Shown in pieces: positions 8,640 to 15,531 of a stretch of 64,000 bases of DNA. Source of the stretch: DAOUBP01 sp964474695 (GTDB taxonomy: Bacteria > Chloroflexota > Anaerolineae > CG2-30-64-16). The stretch spans positions 1-64,000 of the forward strand of contig CAYYTK010000016.1 of the NCBI GenBank assembly GCA_964474695.1, written 5' to 3'. The notes under the pieces were generated by a model. It saw only the letters and a program-made list of their open reading frames with translations, was not told the origin of the DNA and made no database searches. The position numbers and the translations under genes were made by a program. Numbering within the stretch: position 1 is the first letter of the stretch; each line of letters opens with the position of its first letter.

Positions 8640-9036
8640 ACTGCATGTCAGGTCGTACAAGACGCAGGAAGCCTGGTCGCATCTCTTCCAGGTATCGCAC
8701 CAGCCAGTACCCGCGCATGCCGTGATAGGCGATCGCCTCTCCGCCCATGCGCGACAGCTCTCGATACGTGGGAGGCGCCGCCTTCGGCATATAGTCTTTC
8801 ATGAACGCTAATGTCTCTTGTCGGATGGCCCGCCTGCCCAGGAACTGCTGCTCTGCCGTGAGCGTTGCGATCCCCTCGTTAAGCCATGCCGGCAAGCGCA
8901 GATGAGCCGAACAGGCATGCACCAGCTCGTGGCAGGTGACGTGCTGCACGTTCACCCGCATATCCTTCTCTTCCTCGAACATGCGCACGCCAATGCTTTT
9001 GTCGCTCTGCGCCAGCAGGCTAGGATTTAGCCACAC
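8640..9036 (-). pseudogene. Remnant of a HEXXH metallopeptidase (peptidase MA-like)
   Basis: Minus-strand translation over about 130 codons gives LNPSLLAQ, then VTCHELVHACSAHLRLPAWL and NEGIATL: a zinc-binding HELVH with the downstream Glu of gluzincins. The homology begins inside the tail of the ClC gene (10-bp overlap) and fades near 8640, where the frame runs on into unrelated sequence antisense to the exported protein. The N-terminal part expected in this family is missing, and no clean stop ends the domain. This looks like a fragment left after the ClC/USP operon or the + strand operon was juxtaposed. Confidence 0.55.
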
Positions 9037-11039
9037 AGTCGGCGTATCTCTGCTGCCGCCTCGCCTTCGGCCACGGCCACCAGCACATCACCAGCCTCCA
9101 GCAGCGTGTCACCGTGCGGAATCAGCATCTGCCCGCCGCGGCGTACGCTGGCGATCACGGCATCGCGCGGCCAGGAAACCTCCCGCACCCGACGCTGGTC
9201 GCAGGCCGCGCCGGGCTGGATGGCGATCTCCTCGACGCTGAGCGCGGCCGTGGAGGCATTCAGGCGGGCCTGATGGGCGCGGTGGCGCAGGCTTGCCCGG
9301 CGCGTGAGGGCGATATCGTAGGCGCGCACCAGGTCTACCCGGCGCAGCACTCCCAGCAGGCGGCGGGGATCGTCGCGCGCCACCACCGGTAGCCGGCCCA
9401 CATCGCGGCCGCTCATGCGCCGCAGTGCCGCGCCGATCGTCTCGTCGGGGTAGGTCACCAGCAGATCGCGCGTGCACGCCTCACCCACGGTCATTCTGTC
9501 CGCGTCGCTCACCTGGGCCCGCTCCAGATCCTGCACGGTGAGCACGCCCACCAGACCCCCGGCCGCATCCACGACCGGCAGGCCGTGATGGTGCGTCTGG
9601 CTGAAGATGTCTGCTGCCGTATCGAGTGAGTCGGTTGCGGCCAGGGGGTGCACGGCGGTGTTCATCACTTCACCCACGGTCAGGCCTTCCAGTACCTCGA
9701 TATCGCGCCCGCGCTCCAGGCGCAGCCCCTTGCGCGCCAGGCTGAGCGTGTAGACCGAATCGCGGCGCAGCATCTGCGATAGCAGCATGCCGACAACTAC
9801 CGCGGCCATCAGCGGGAGGATGATGCGGTAGTCGTGCGTCATCTCGAACAGCAGGAGGATCGCCGTGAGGGGCGCGTGGACCGCGGCGGCCAGCACTGCA
9901 GCCATGCCGACCATCGCGTAGGCGGGCGGCGCGATGGAGAGGCCCGGGAACACCCCTTGCGCCGCCGTGCCGTAAGCCGCACCTAGCGTGGCGCCCAGGA
10001 AGAGCGACGGCGCGAACACGCCGCCCGGGAAACCGCTGCCAATGCTGGCCGCGGTCATGACCAGCTTGGCCGCCAGCAGCGCCACCAGCAGCAGCACGGT
10101 CATGGACGGCCCGTTGAAGATCGCGTCGATCGTCTCGTAACCCACGCCGAATACCTGGGGCAGCCAGATGCCGGTGACGCCGACCGCCAACCCGGCGACG
10201 GCCGGTTTCAGCCAGGGGGGGATGGCCCAGCGGCGGAACAGGTCCTTGGCGTAGTAGAGCGCGCTGATGTACAGCGCGGCGAGCGGCCCGGCCAGCAGCC
10301 CCAGACCCAGGTAGAGCGGCAGCTCCGCGGCCGAGTTGAACGCGTAGGCGGGCACGCGAAAGGCCGGCTGCGCGCCCGACACCGACTGCGTAAAGACCGC
10401 CGACGTGACCGCGGCCAGCACGACCGCGCCCAACCCGCCGCCGCTGCCGATCTCGCCGAGCACGATCTCGAGCGCGAAGAAGACGCCGGCGATGGGCGCG
10501 TTGAACGCCGCCGCGATGCCGGCCGCGACACCGGCGGCGACTAGCGTCCGCATCCAGTCGTCCGAGAAGCGCAGTTTCTGGCCGAAGAACGAGCCCAGGT
10601 TGGCGCCGATTTGCACGGAAGGATCTTCCGGCCCGACTGAGGCGCCGCTGCCGATGGACAGCGCGGCAGCCACGGTCTTGATGGGTGCCAGGCGATACTC
10701 CAGCCGGCCGCCCGCCAGCGCCGTGGCTTCCATAACCCCGGCCACGCCGTGGTAGCGTTCTTCGCCGACGAACCGCTGCCAGAGCCAGCCGACTGCGAGA
10801 CCGCCCAGGGCAGGCAGCAGAGCGACGCCCCAAGGCCCCAAGGCCGCTAACGAGCCACCCGGCCACTCGAAGGCCGCGGCGTGCGCCCATTCGATCATCT
10901 GCTTGAAGAGCCAGATGCCGATGCCGGCGGCGAGTCCGACGACCACCGCCACAGCGCTCAGCAGCACCAGGCCGGAGGGCTGCAGCCGGGCCAGCCAGCG
11001 CTGCAAGGTGTCTGATGGTTGTGCAAGGAAACGATGCAT
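9027..11039 (-). CDS. ClC-family chloride channel/antiporter with CBS pair and TrkA-C domain
   Basis: A 670-residue membrane protein. The ClC core (about 20-440) carries GSGASVGPEDPSVQIG, the equivalent of the GREGP selectivity motif with the gating Glu retained, then GSGFPGGVFAPSLFLGA. A CBS pair follows (about 450-580; MNTAVHPL and GLPVVDAAGGLVGVLT), then a TrkA-C/RCK-C domain (about 600-670). CBS and TrkA-C domains bind nucleotides or cyclic dinucleotides and gate transport. ATG at 11039 has GAGG upstream and lies 28 bp after the USP-DUF389 gene, so the two are probably co-transcribed. Likely role: chloride or proton-coupled anion homeostasis under stress. Confidence 0.92.
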   Translation of the reverse strand: MHRFLAQPSDTLQRWLARLQPSGLVLLSAVAVVVGLAAGIGIWLFKQMIEWAHAAAFEWPGGSLAALGPWGVALLPALGGLAVGWLWQRFVGEERYHGVAGVMEATALAGGRLEYRLAPIKTVAAALSIGSGASVGPEDPSVQIGANLGSFFGQKLRFSDDWMRTLVAAGVAAGIAAAFNAPIAGVFFALEIVLGEIGSGGGLGAVVLAAVTSAVFTQSVSGAQPAFRVPAYAFNSAAELPLYLGLGLLAGPLAALYISALYYAKDLFRRWAIPPWLKPAVAGLAVGVTGIWLPQVFGVGYETIDAIFNGPSMTVLLLVALLAAKLVMTAASIGSGFPGGVFAPSLFLGATLGAAYGTAAQGVFPGLSIAPPAYAMVGMAAVLAAAVHAPLTAILLLFEMTHDYRIILPLMAAVVVGMLLSQMLRRDSVYTLSLARKGLRLERGRDIEVLEGLTVGEVMNTAVHPLAATDSLDTAADIFSQTHHHGLPVVDAAGGLVGVLTVQDLERAQVSDADRMTVGEACTRDLLVTYPDETIGAALRRMSGRDVGRLPVVARDDPRRLLGVLRRVDLVRAYDIALTRRASLRHRAHQARLNASTAALSVEEIAIQPGAACDQRRVREVSWPRDAVIASVRRGGQMLIPHGDTLLEAGDVLVAVAEGEAAAEIRRLCG

Positions 11040-11067
11040 TGTACAAGCCTCGTTTGCGGTGGGAAGC

Positions 11068-13431
11068 CTACGGTTGGCCCGGCTGCACGTCCAGGTAATC
11101 CAGGGCGATCCAGCCGATGGGCCTGCCGGGAACCAGGACGCGCGCCCACGCGCGCCCGCCGAATTCGGCTCGGTCTCCCAGCAGGATCACCGGCGTGCCT
11201 TCGCCGACTGCGCCGATCACTGTCCCGCCCGGTGTGCTGCGCAAACGGGCCCCCTGGGCGTTCGCGTTGGCGACCATGGCGAAGCCGGGGGTCGGCCGAG
11301 GCGTAGGCGTCTCGGTCGCGGTTGGCGTAGGAGAGGCCGTCGCGGTCGGGGTTGCGGTTGCGGTGGCCGTGGCGGTCGGTGCGGAGGTGGCACTGGCCGT
11401 GGGCAGCGGCTGCGTGGCGGTCGGCAACGCGGTTGCGGCCGCGGTTGGACCGGGCGTCGCTGTGGGTGTTGCAGTAGGCAGCGGCGTGAAGGTGGGCGGC
11501 ACGAGCGGATCGAGCCGCGTGGCCGGGATCACGTTGAGAAGGAGCGCCACCGGCCGTTGGATTCGGGTGGCAACTTCACGTTGAAACGCCAACACGGTTG
11601 CATAGGGGTACTGCTCGGGTGAGCGCACAGTCACCGCCAGTTGTAGCGTGCCGTCCTCGCGCGCTGTTTGCTTCAGTTCCACGAATTCGCTTTCCGGCAG
11701 CAGGAGAGCCACCTCGTCCCGCACAGCCGTCTGCACCGCGCGATCCAGGTGCACCGAGCGGAGGGCCTGGGCGGTGAGAAGCCCCAAGATCAACGAGACC
11801 ACGGCCAGCAGCGCCACGGCGCTGGCCAGGCCCTGGCGCAGTACACTGCGGCGAGCTTTTTCGCTCGCGGCCGGCGCGAAGCCAAGCAGGAGGAAAACCA
11901 GGCCGCCAGCCGCTGCAATGGCGATCAGGTTCGTGAGGAAGAGCAAGAGCGCACCGCCCGCGATGTCGCCGCGGGCCAGGGCCAATCCGAGACCCACCGT
12001 GGCCAATGGTGGCACCAGGGCTGCGGCGATGGCGACTCCCGCCAGGCCGGCCGAAACCCCCTTGCGGCACAAGGCGTAGGCGCCTGCCGAGCCCGAAGCC
12101 AACGCGACGCCGAGATCGAGCACGCTCGGCCGGGCGCGGCTCATGATCTCAGGCGTAGCGGACGCGTCCGGCATCACCAGGCCCGCGAACATTCCGATGG
12201 CGATCGCCAGGGCCATGCCGCGCAGCGTAGCCCAGGCCGCGGCCCCTAGCAGGCCTGTGTCACCTTCGACGACGCCCAGCCCCAGGCCCACGATCGCAGA
12301 CATAAGCGGCGCCACCAGCATCGCGCCGATGATCACGGCCGGGCTGTTCAGCAGCAAGCCCAAGGTCGCCAGCACGGCCGCCAGGCCGATCATGACGAAG
12401 AAGTCCGCGCGTGAACGCGCGCCCTCGCGGATCGTCGCCCGCACCTCATCCCGTTCGCTCGCCGTGAGGGTGGGCAACGCGTCCGTGAGCCGTTGCCATG
12501 CATCGCGTAACAGGCGGATCAACATGGGCGCATGGCGGCGTGCGACCACGACCAGCGTCTGGCTTTCCTCGGCCACGCGCTGGGGCACCTCGCCGAACGC
12601 CAGGCGGTCAATGAGCGCTTCGCGAGACGTACCCATGACGACGGCATCGTAACCGCCGGCCAGCTCGGCCAGGATGGCCTCCGCGGTTCCGTCGCTCACC
12701 ACGGTCTTGCGCGTCACATGGGCGGCCAGGAAATCGTGGCGCAAAGTCCGGCGGAACTGGTGCTCCGCTGCAGCGAAAACCTGGTTTGGGGAGCGCCCGC
12801 TGGCCACAACGTGCAGTGCGGTGATGGAGGCCGCTGCTACGCCGCCGGCCAGTTCGCCAGCCAGGCGCGTCGCAAGGGTCGCGTGTGTTCCCTCGCCGAC
12901 CGACACCAGGATCCGTCGCTGCGGGCCGGTTAGATGCCCGCCCACCACTGCCACATCGCAGAGCGGATCCTCCAAAACGGCCGCCAGGGATGCGCTCTGC
13001 TGCGGGTTCGTGCCACGCCACCCCAGGATGACCAGGCTGGCGTGGAGTTCCGCCGCGGTCGCGCGGATCGCCTGCCCTACATCCGCGGCCGTGCGCACAA
13101 TCCAGCCGACCGGTACACCTGCCTGACGCGCCACTGTTAGCGCGGCAGCCAGTGCGGGGTACGCGGTTGGCTCGGCCTCTGGCGCGGGCTGATCGGGGCG
13201 ATGGGCGGCCGCGACAGAGAGGAGCACTACCCCTGTTTGCCGCGCGGCCGCGATGCGCACCGCTACTTCGGCCAGGGTTGCGGCACGCGCGGGGTTCGAC
13301 ACCGGCAAGAGCACAGGCCCCTTCACGCCGGGTGGGAGATCGAACGCGATAACGGAAGAACGCGCCGGATCGAACCCCAGTCGTTCGTGTGCTCGGCGGC
13401 GTATGCCTTTGAGCCAAACCAAACCCTGCAT
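11068..13431 (-). CDS. USP-USP-DUF389 membrane protein with Thr/Pro linker and SH3-like C-terminal domain
   Basis: A 787-residue multidomain protein. Two USP-like domains occupy about 15-300; the second ends in GYDAVVMGTSREALIDRLAFGEV, a degenerate nucleotide loop. A DUF389 membrane domain follows (about 325-565, ADFFVMIGLAAVLATLGLLL, SPAVIIGAMLVAPLMSAIVG). After a soluble segment there is a Thr/Pro/Ala-rich linker (about 640-715) and a bacterial SH3-like domain (GARLRSTPGGTVIGAVGEGT), implying that the C-terminus is outside the cell. An upstream TTG in frame (13494) lies upstream of the probable transcription start, so ATG at 13431, preceded by GAGG, is chosen. This cytoplasmic-sensor/membrane/extracellular-SH3 arrangement is unusual; function unknown, perhaps envelope stress sensing. 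Confidence 0.85.
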   Translation of the reverse strand: MQGLVWLKGIRRRAHERLGFDPARSSVIAFDLPPGVKGPVLLPVSNPARAATLAEVAVRIAAARQTGVVLLSVAAAHRPDQPAPEAEPTAYPALAAALTVARQAGVPVGWIVRTAADVGQAIRATAAELHASLVILGWRGTNPQQSASLAAVLEDPLCDVAVVGGHLTGPQRRILVSVGEGTHATLATRLAGELAGGVAAASITALHVVASGRSPNQVFAAAEHQFRRTLRHDFLAAHVTRKTVVSDGTAEAILAELAGGYDAVVMGTSREALIDRLAFGEVPQRVAEESQTLVVVARRHAPMLIRLLRDAWQRLTDALPTLTASERDEVRATIREGARSRADFFVMIGLAAVLATLGLLLNSPAVIIGAMLVAPLMSAIVGLGLGVVEGDTGLLGAAAWATLRGMALAIAIGMFAGLVMPDASATPEIMSRARPSVLDLGVALASGSAGAYALCRKGVSAGLAGVAIAAALVPPLATVGLGLALARGDIAGGALLLFLTNLIAIAAAGGLVFLLLGFAPAASEKARRSVLRQGLASAVALLAVVSLILGLLTAQALRSVHLDRAVQTAVRDEVALLLPESEFVELKQTAREDGTLQLAVTVRSPEQYPYATVLAFQREVATRIQRPVALLLNVIPATRLDPLVPPTFTPLPTATPTATPGPTAAATALPTATQPLPTASATSAPTATATATATPTATASPTPTATETPTPRPTPGFAMVANANAQGARLRSTPGGTVIGAVGEGTPVILLGDRAEFGGRAWARVLVPGRPIGWIALDYLDVQPGQP

Positions 13432-13462
13432 GTTCAAGCAGACCTCATTCGTCCCAGCAGTT

Positions 13463-13491
13463 TTGACATACAATCGGAATTCGATTATACA
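13463..13491 (+). promoter_or_regulatory. Sigma70-type promoter for the LacI-family gene
   Basis: TTGACA (13463-13468), 17-bp spacer, TATACA (13486-13491). Transcription would start near 13498, inside the CTAACACGTGTTAG palindrome, so the regulator probably represses itself. Confidence 0.6.
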
Positions 13492-13511
13492 CAACTAACA
13501 CGTGTTAGCAA
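13484..13511 (-). promoter_or_regulatory. Sigma70-type promoter for the USP-DUF389/ClC operon
   Basis: On the minus strand TTGCTA (13511-13506), 16-bp spacer, TATAAT (13489-13484). It overlaps the divergent promoter, and its spacer contains the palindrome. Transcription would begin near 13477, excluding the TTG at 13494 as a start codon. Confidence 0.55.
13495..13508. promoter_or_regulatory. LacI-type operator palindrome
   Basis: CTAACACGTGTTAG is a perfect 14-bp palindrome with the central CpG typical of LacI/GalR operators. It lies within the spacer of the leftward promoter and at the start site of the rightward one, 46 bp before the LacI-family gene. It is the obvious candidate target for that regulator and would control both transcripts. 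Confidence 0.6.
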
Positions 13512-13553
13512 CTTGATTCAGTAACACACGGTAGTGCTCAGGAGCGATTTCCA

Positions 13554-14576
13554 ATGCCCAGGCTCAAACGCGCGACCAGCCGAGATGTCGCCGAAGCGGC
13601 CGGTGTGTCGCGGACGACGGTGTCTTTCGTGCTGAACGAAGTCACGAACATCCAGATCCCCGAAGAGACGCGGCGGCGGGTCCGGGAGGCCGCGCGCCGG
13701 CTCGGCTACTATCCCGACGCGTCGGCCCGCAGCCTGGCAAGCCAACGCAGCGGCAATATCGGGGTGCTGCTGTGCCGCAGCGCTGACCGGGTGTTCGGCG
13801 ATGTCTTCCTGATGGAAGTGCTGACGGGGATCCATGAGGTGATCCATCCCCGGCGCTACCATATCCTGCTGGAAGCGATCGAAGACGTTACAGCGCCTGA
13901 TGCCTACATTGGCCTGGCGCGTTCGCGGCAGGTGGACGGGCTCATTATTTCCGGGCCGCGGAGCGACGACCGCCAGTTGCGAGGGCTGGAGGACGAAGGT
14001 TTTCCCGTCGTATTGCTGGGACGCCTGCCGGAGAGCGGCCTGTGTCAGGTGGACGTTGACCACCGGGCCGCGGCGCGCACAGCGGTTGACTATCTGCTTC
14101 ATCGCGGCCATCGCCGCGTGGCTTTCATCGGTCAGGGTCCCCCGATCTACACGGCGACGCAGGCCCGCCTGCGCGGCTACAGCGAGGCACTGGCGGCGGC
14201 CGGGCTGCCTTGCGACGAAACGACGCTGCGATACGGCGACTTCAGCCGGGCAAGCGGCTACAGTGCGATGCAGGAGCTCCTGCGGCTAGAGCAACGGCCG
14301 ACCGCAGTGTTCATCGGCAGCGACCTGGTGGCCTTTGGCGCGCTGGCCGCGGTGCGCGATGCAGGATTGCGCATCCCGGATGAGATGGCTGTCGTGGGCT
14401 TCGACGATGTGCCCATGGCCGCCGATGTGACGCCACCGCTGACAACAGTGCACCTGCCCGCCCGGCCCCTGGGCCACACTGCGGCGGAGATCCTGATGCG
14501 TCAGATCACGGGCGAGAACGTTGTCCAACAGACTGTCCTGCTGGACACGCATCTCGTCGTTCGTCAGTCAGCATGA
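13554..14576 (+). CDS. LacI-family transcriptional regulator
   Basis: A 340-residue LacI/GalR regulator. Residues 8-54 hold the helix-turn-helix and hinge (TSRDVAEAAGVSRTTVSFVL, then RRLGYYPDASARSLASQRS). Residues 60-340 form a periplasmic-binding-protein-like effector domain with GVLLCRS, RQVDGLIISGP, VAFIGQGPP and FDDVPMAADVTPPLTTV. Full length for the family. The ligand is probably a sugar or small metabolite, but the neighbours (USP/DUF389/ClC on one side, a broken methyltransferase on the other) are not sugar genes, so it may govern stress and ion homeostasis. The palindrome at 13495 suggests autoregulation. Confidence 0.92.
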   Translation: MPRLKRATSRDVAEAAGVSRTTVSFVLNEVTNIQIPEETRRRVREAARRLGYYPDASARSLASQRSGNIGVLLCRSADRVFGDVFLMEVLTGIHEVIHPRRYHILLEAIEDVTAPDAYIGLARSRQVDGLIISGPRSDDRQLRGLEDEGFPVVLLGRLPESGLCQVDVDHRAAARTAVDYLLHRGHRRVAFIGQGPPIYTATQARLRGYSEALAAAGLPCDETTLRYGDFSRASGYSAMQELLRLEQRPTAVFIGSDLVAFGALAAVRDAGLRIPDEMAVVGFDDVPMAADVTPPLTTVHLPARPLGHTAAEILMRQITGENVVQQTVLLDTHLVVRQSA

Positions 14577-14583
14577 GACGCAC

Positions 14584-15109
14584 ATGACTATTACCAGGGC
14601 ACAAACACGCGCCACCTACGATCGGTTGAGCCGCTGGTACGATCTGCTGACCGGCGCTTCGGAGCGCAGGTTCAGGAATCTCGGCTTGTGCGAGCTTGAC
14701 GTGCGGCCCGGGGAGCGGGTCCTGGAAATCGGACCGGGTACCGGGCAAGCCTTGGTGGTCCTGGCCCAAGCAGCCGGCTCGATTCCTTGACGTTATCTTC
14801 ATGAGCTTCACCCTGGAGTTGTTTGTTCCGAACGATATGGTGCGCGTTTTGGAGGAATGCCGCCGTGTCCTCCGCGACGGTGGCCGGCTGGGCGTTGTGG
14901 CATTGTCCGAATTCGGCCGGCCAAACTTGATGCGAAGGTTATACGGCTGGGCGCACCGCCGCTTTCCGGCATGGGTGGATTGTCGGCCGATCCCTGTTGC
15001 AAAAGTCTTGGCGGAACAAGGATTCCGTATACGCAACGTGACTCACGCCTACCTATGGGGCCTGCCGCTGGAGGTTGCTGTCGCCAGCAAGGACGCATCC
15101 ACTTTGTAG
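14584..15109 (+). pseudogene. Class I SAM-dependent methyltransferase with internal deletion and frameshift
   Basis: The first 68 codons read as a UbiE/Menaquinone-type methyltransferase N-terminus ending in the SAM motif VLEIGPGTGQALVVLAQ, then stop at 14790. Homology resumes one frame away (about 14785 to 15109) with LDVIFMSFTLELF, RRVLRDGGRLGVVALS and a normal C-terminus. The segment between motif I and motif IV is missing, about 35-40 residues compared with full-length relatives, so this is a deletion as well as a frameshift. The start lies 7 bp after the LacI gene, so it was part of that transcript. It is unlikely to be an active enzyme. Confidence 0.75.
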
Positions 15110-15136
15110 TCAAATCATGCTGAGCATGGAGGACGC

Positions 15137-15310
15137 GTGACACGTCAAATCCACAAACGGTTGCCGAACCTCGGCAAGCGCCTGGTGATCCTGGCGCCGG
15201 AGCCAGGCGGGGCGGCGCATTGCCAGGGCGCAGCAACCTGCGCTGACGACCTGGAGCTACTAAGCCGCCGCATCTTCGACTGCCTGACCCAGGTATGCTC
15301 CCCGCCCTAG
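15137..15310 (+). CDS. Possible small protein (57 aa), unrecognised
   Basis: GTG-initiated reading frame with three cysteines (AAHCQGAATCADDLELLSRR, DCLTQVC). A GGAGGA lies only 3 nt before the GTG, closer than usual. Composition is plausible for protein, but no family is recognised and it may be chance. It sits in the gap between the broken methyltransferase and the APC-USP gene. Confidence 0.25.
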   Translation: MTRQIHKRLPNLGKRLVILAPEPGGAAHCQGAATCADDLELLSRRIFDCLTQVCSPP

Positions 15311-15405
15311 ACCGCTGGGGGAGAGCGTCAGCGACCGCGATCGCGGCGTTCCACTCTTCCTGTCCTCGCCCTAAGTAGATCCGCCACCTGATCGGAGGTA
15401 GGCTG

Positions 15406-15507
15406 CAATCCGCTGGAGTGTTACGAGTGTCCTGCAACACAATCCGCCGGATTGTGTTCTCAGTCGCCGCAATCCAACGGATTGCGCACAATCCAGCGGA
15501 CGGATTG
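15406..15507. promoter_or_regulatory. Array of CAATCC-N3-GGATTG palindromes upstream of the APC-USP gene
   Basis: Three clear copies: 15440-15454 (extending to 10-bp arms, AACACAATCC and GGATTGTGTT, 15436-15458), 15470-15484 (8-bp arms, 15468-15486), and 15489-15507, where the half-sites are CAATCC and GGATTG with a 7-bp spacer. A degenerate fourth, CAATCCGCTGGAGTG, lies at 15406-15420. Centres are about 30-34 bp apart, near three helical turns. The gene starts at 15532, so this looks like a cooperative multi-site operator or transcription-factor array. No known consensus was recognised. Confidence 0.6.
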
Positions 15508-15531
15508 CAGTACATTAATCGAGATAGTATT

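Noticed and set aside
7978..8640. Extension of the peptidase frame to 7978 on the minus strand
   Set aside because: Beyond about 8640 the translation has no similarity to peptidases and lies antisense to a terminator and a gene with a good ribosome-binding site.
11280..11470. Tandem GTCGCGGTCGGGGTT-like repeats
   Set aside because: They are codons of the Thr/Pro/Ala linker in the USP-DUF389-SH3 protein, not a regulatory or CRISPR repeat.
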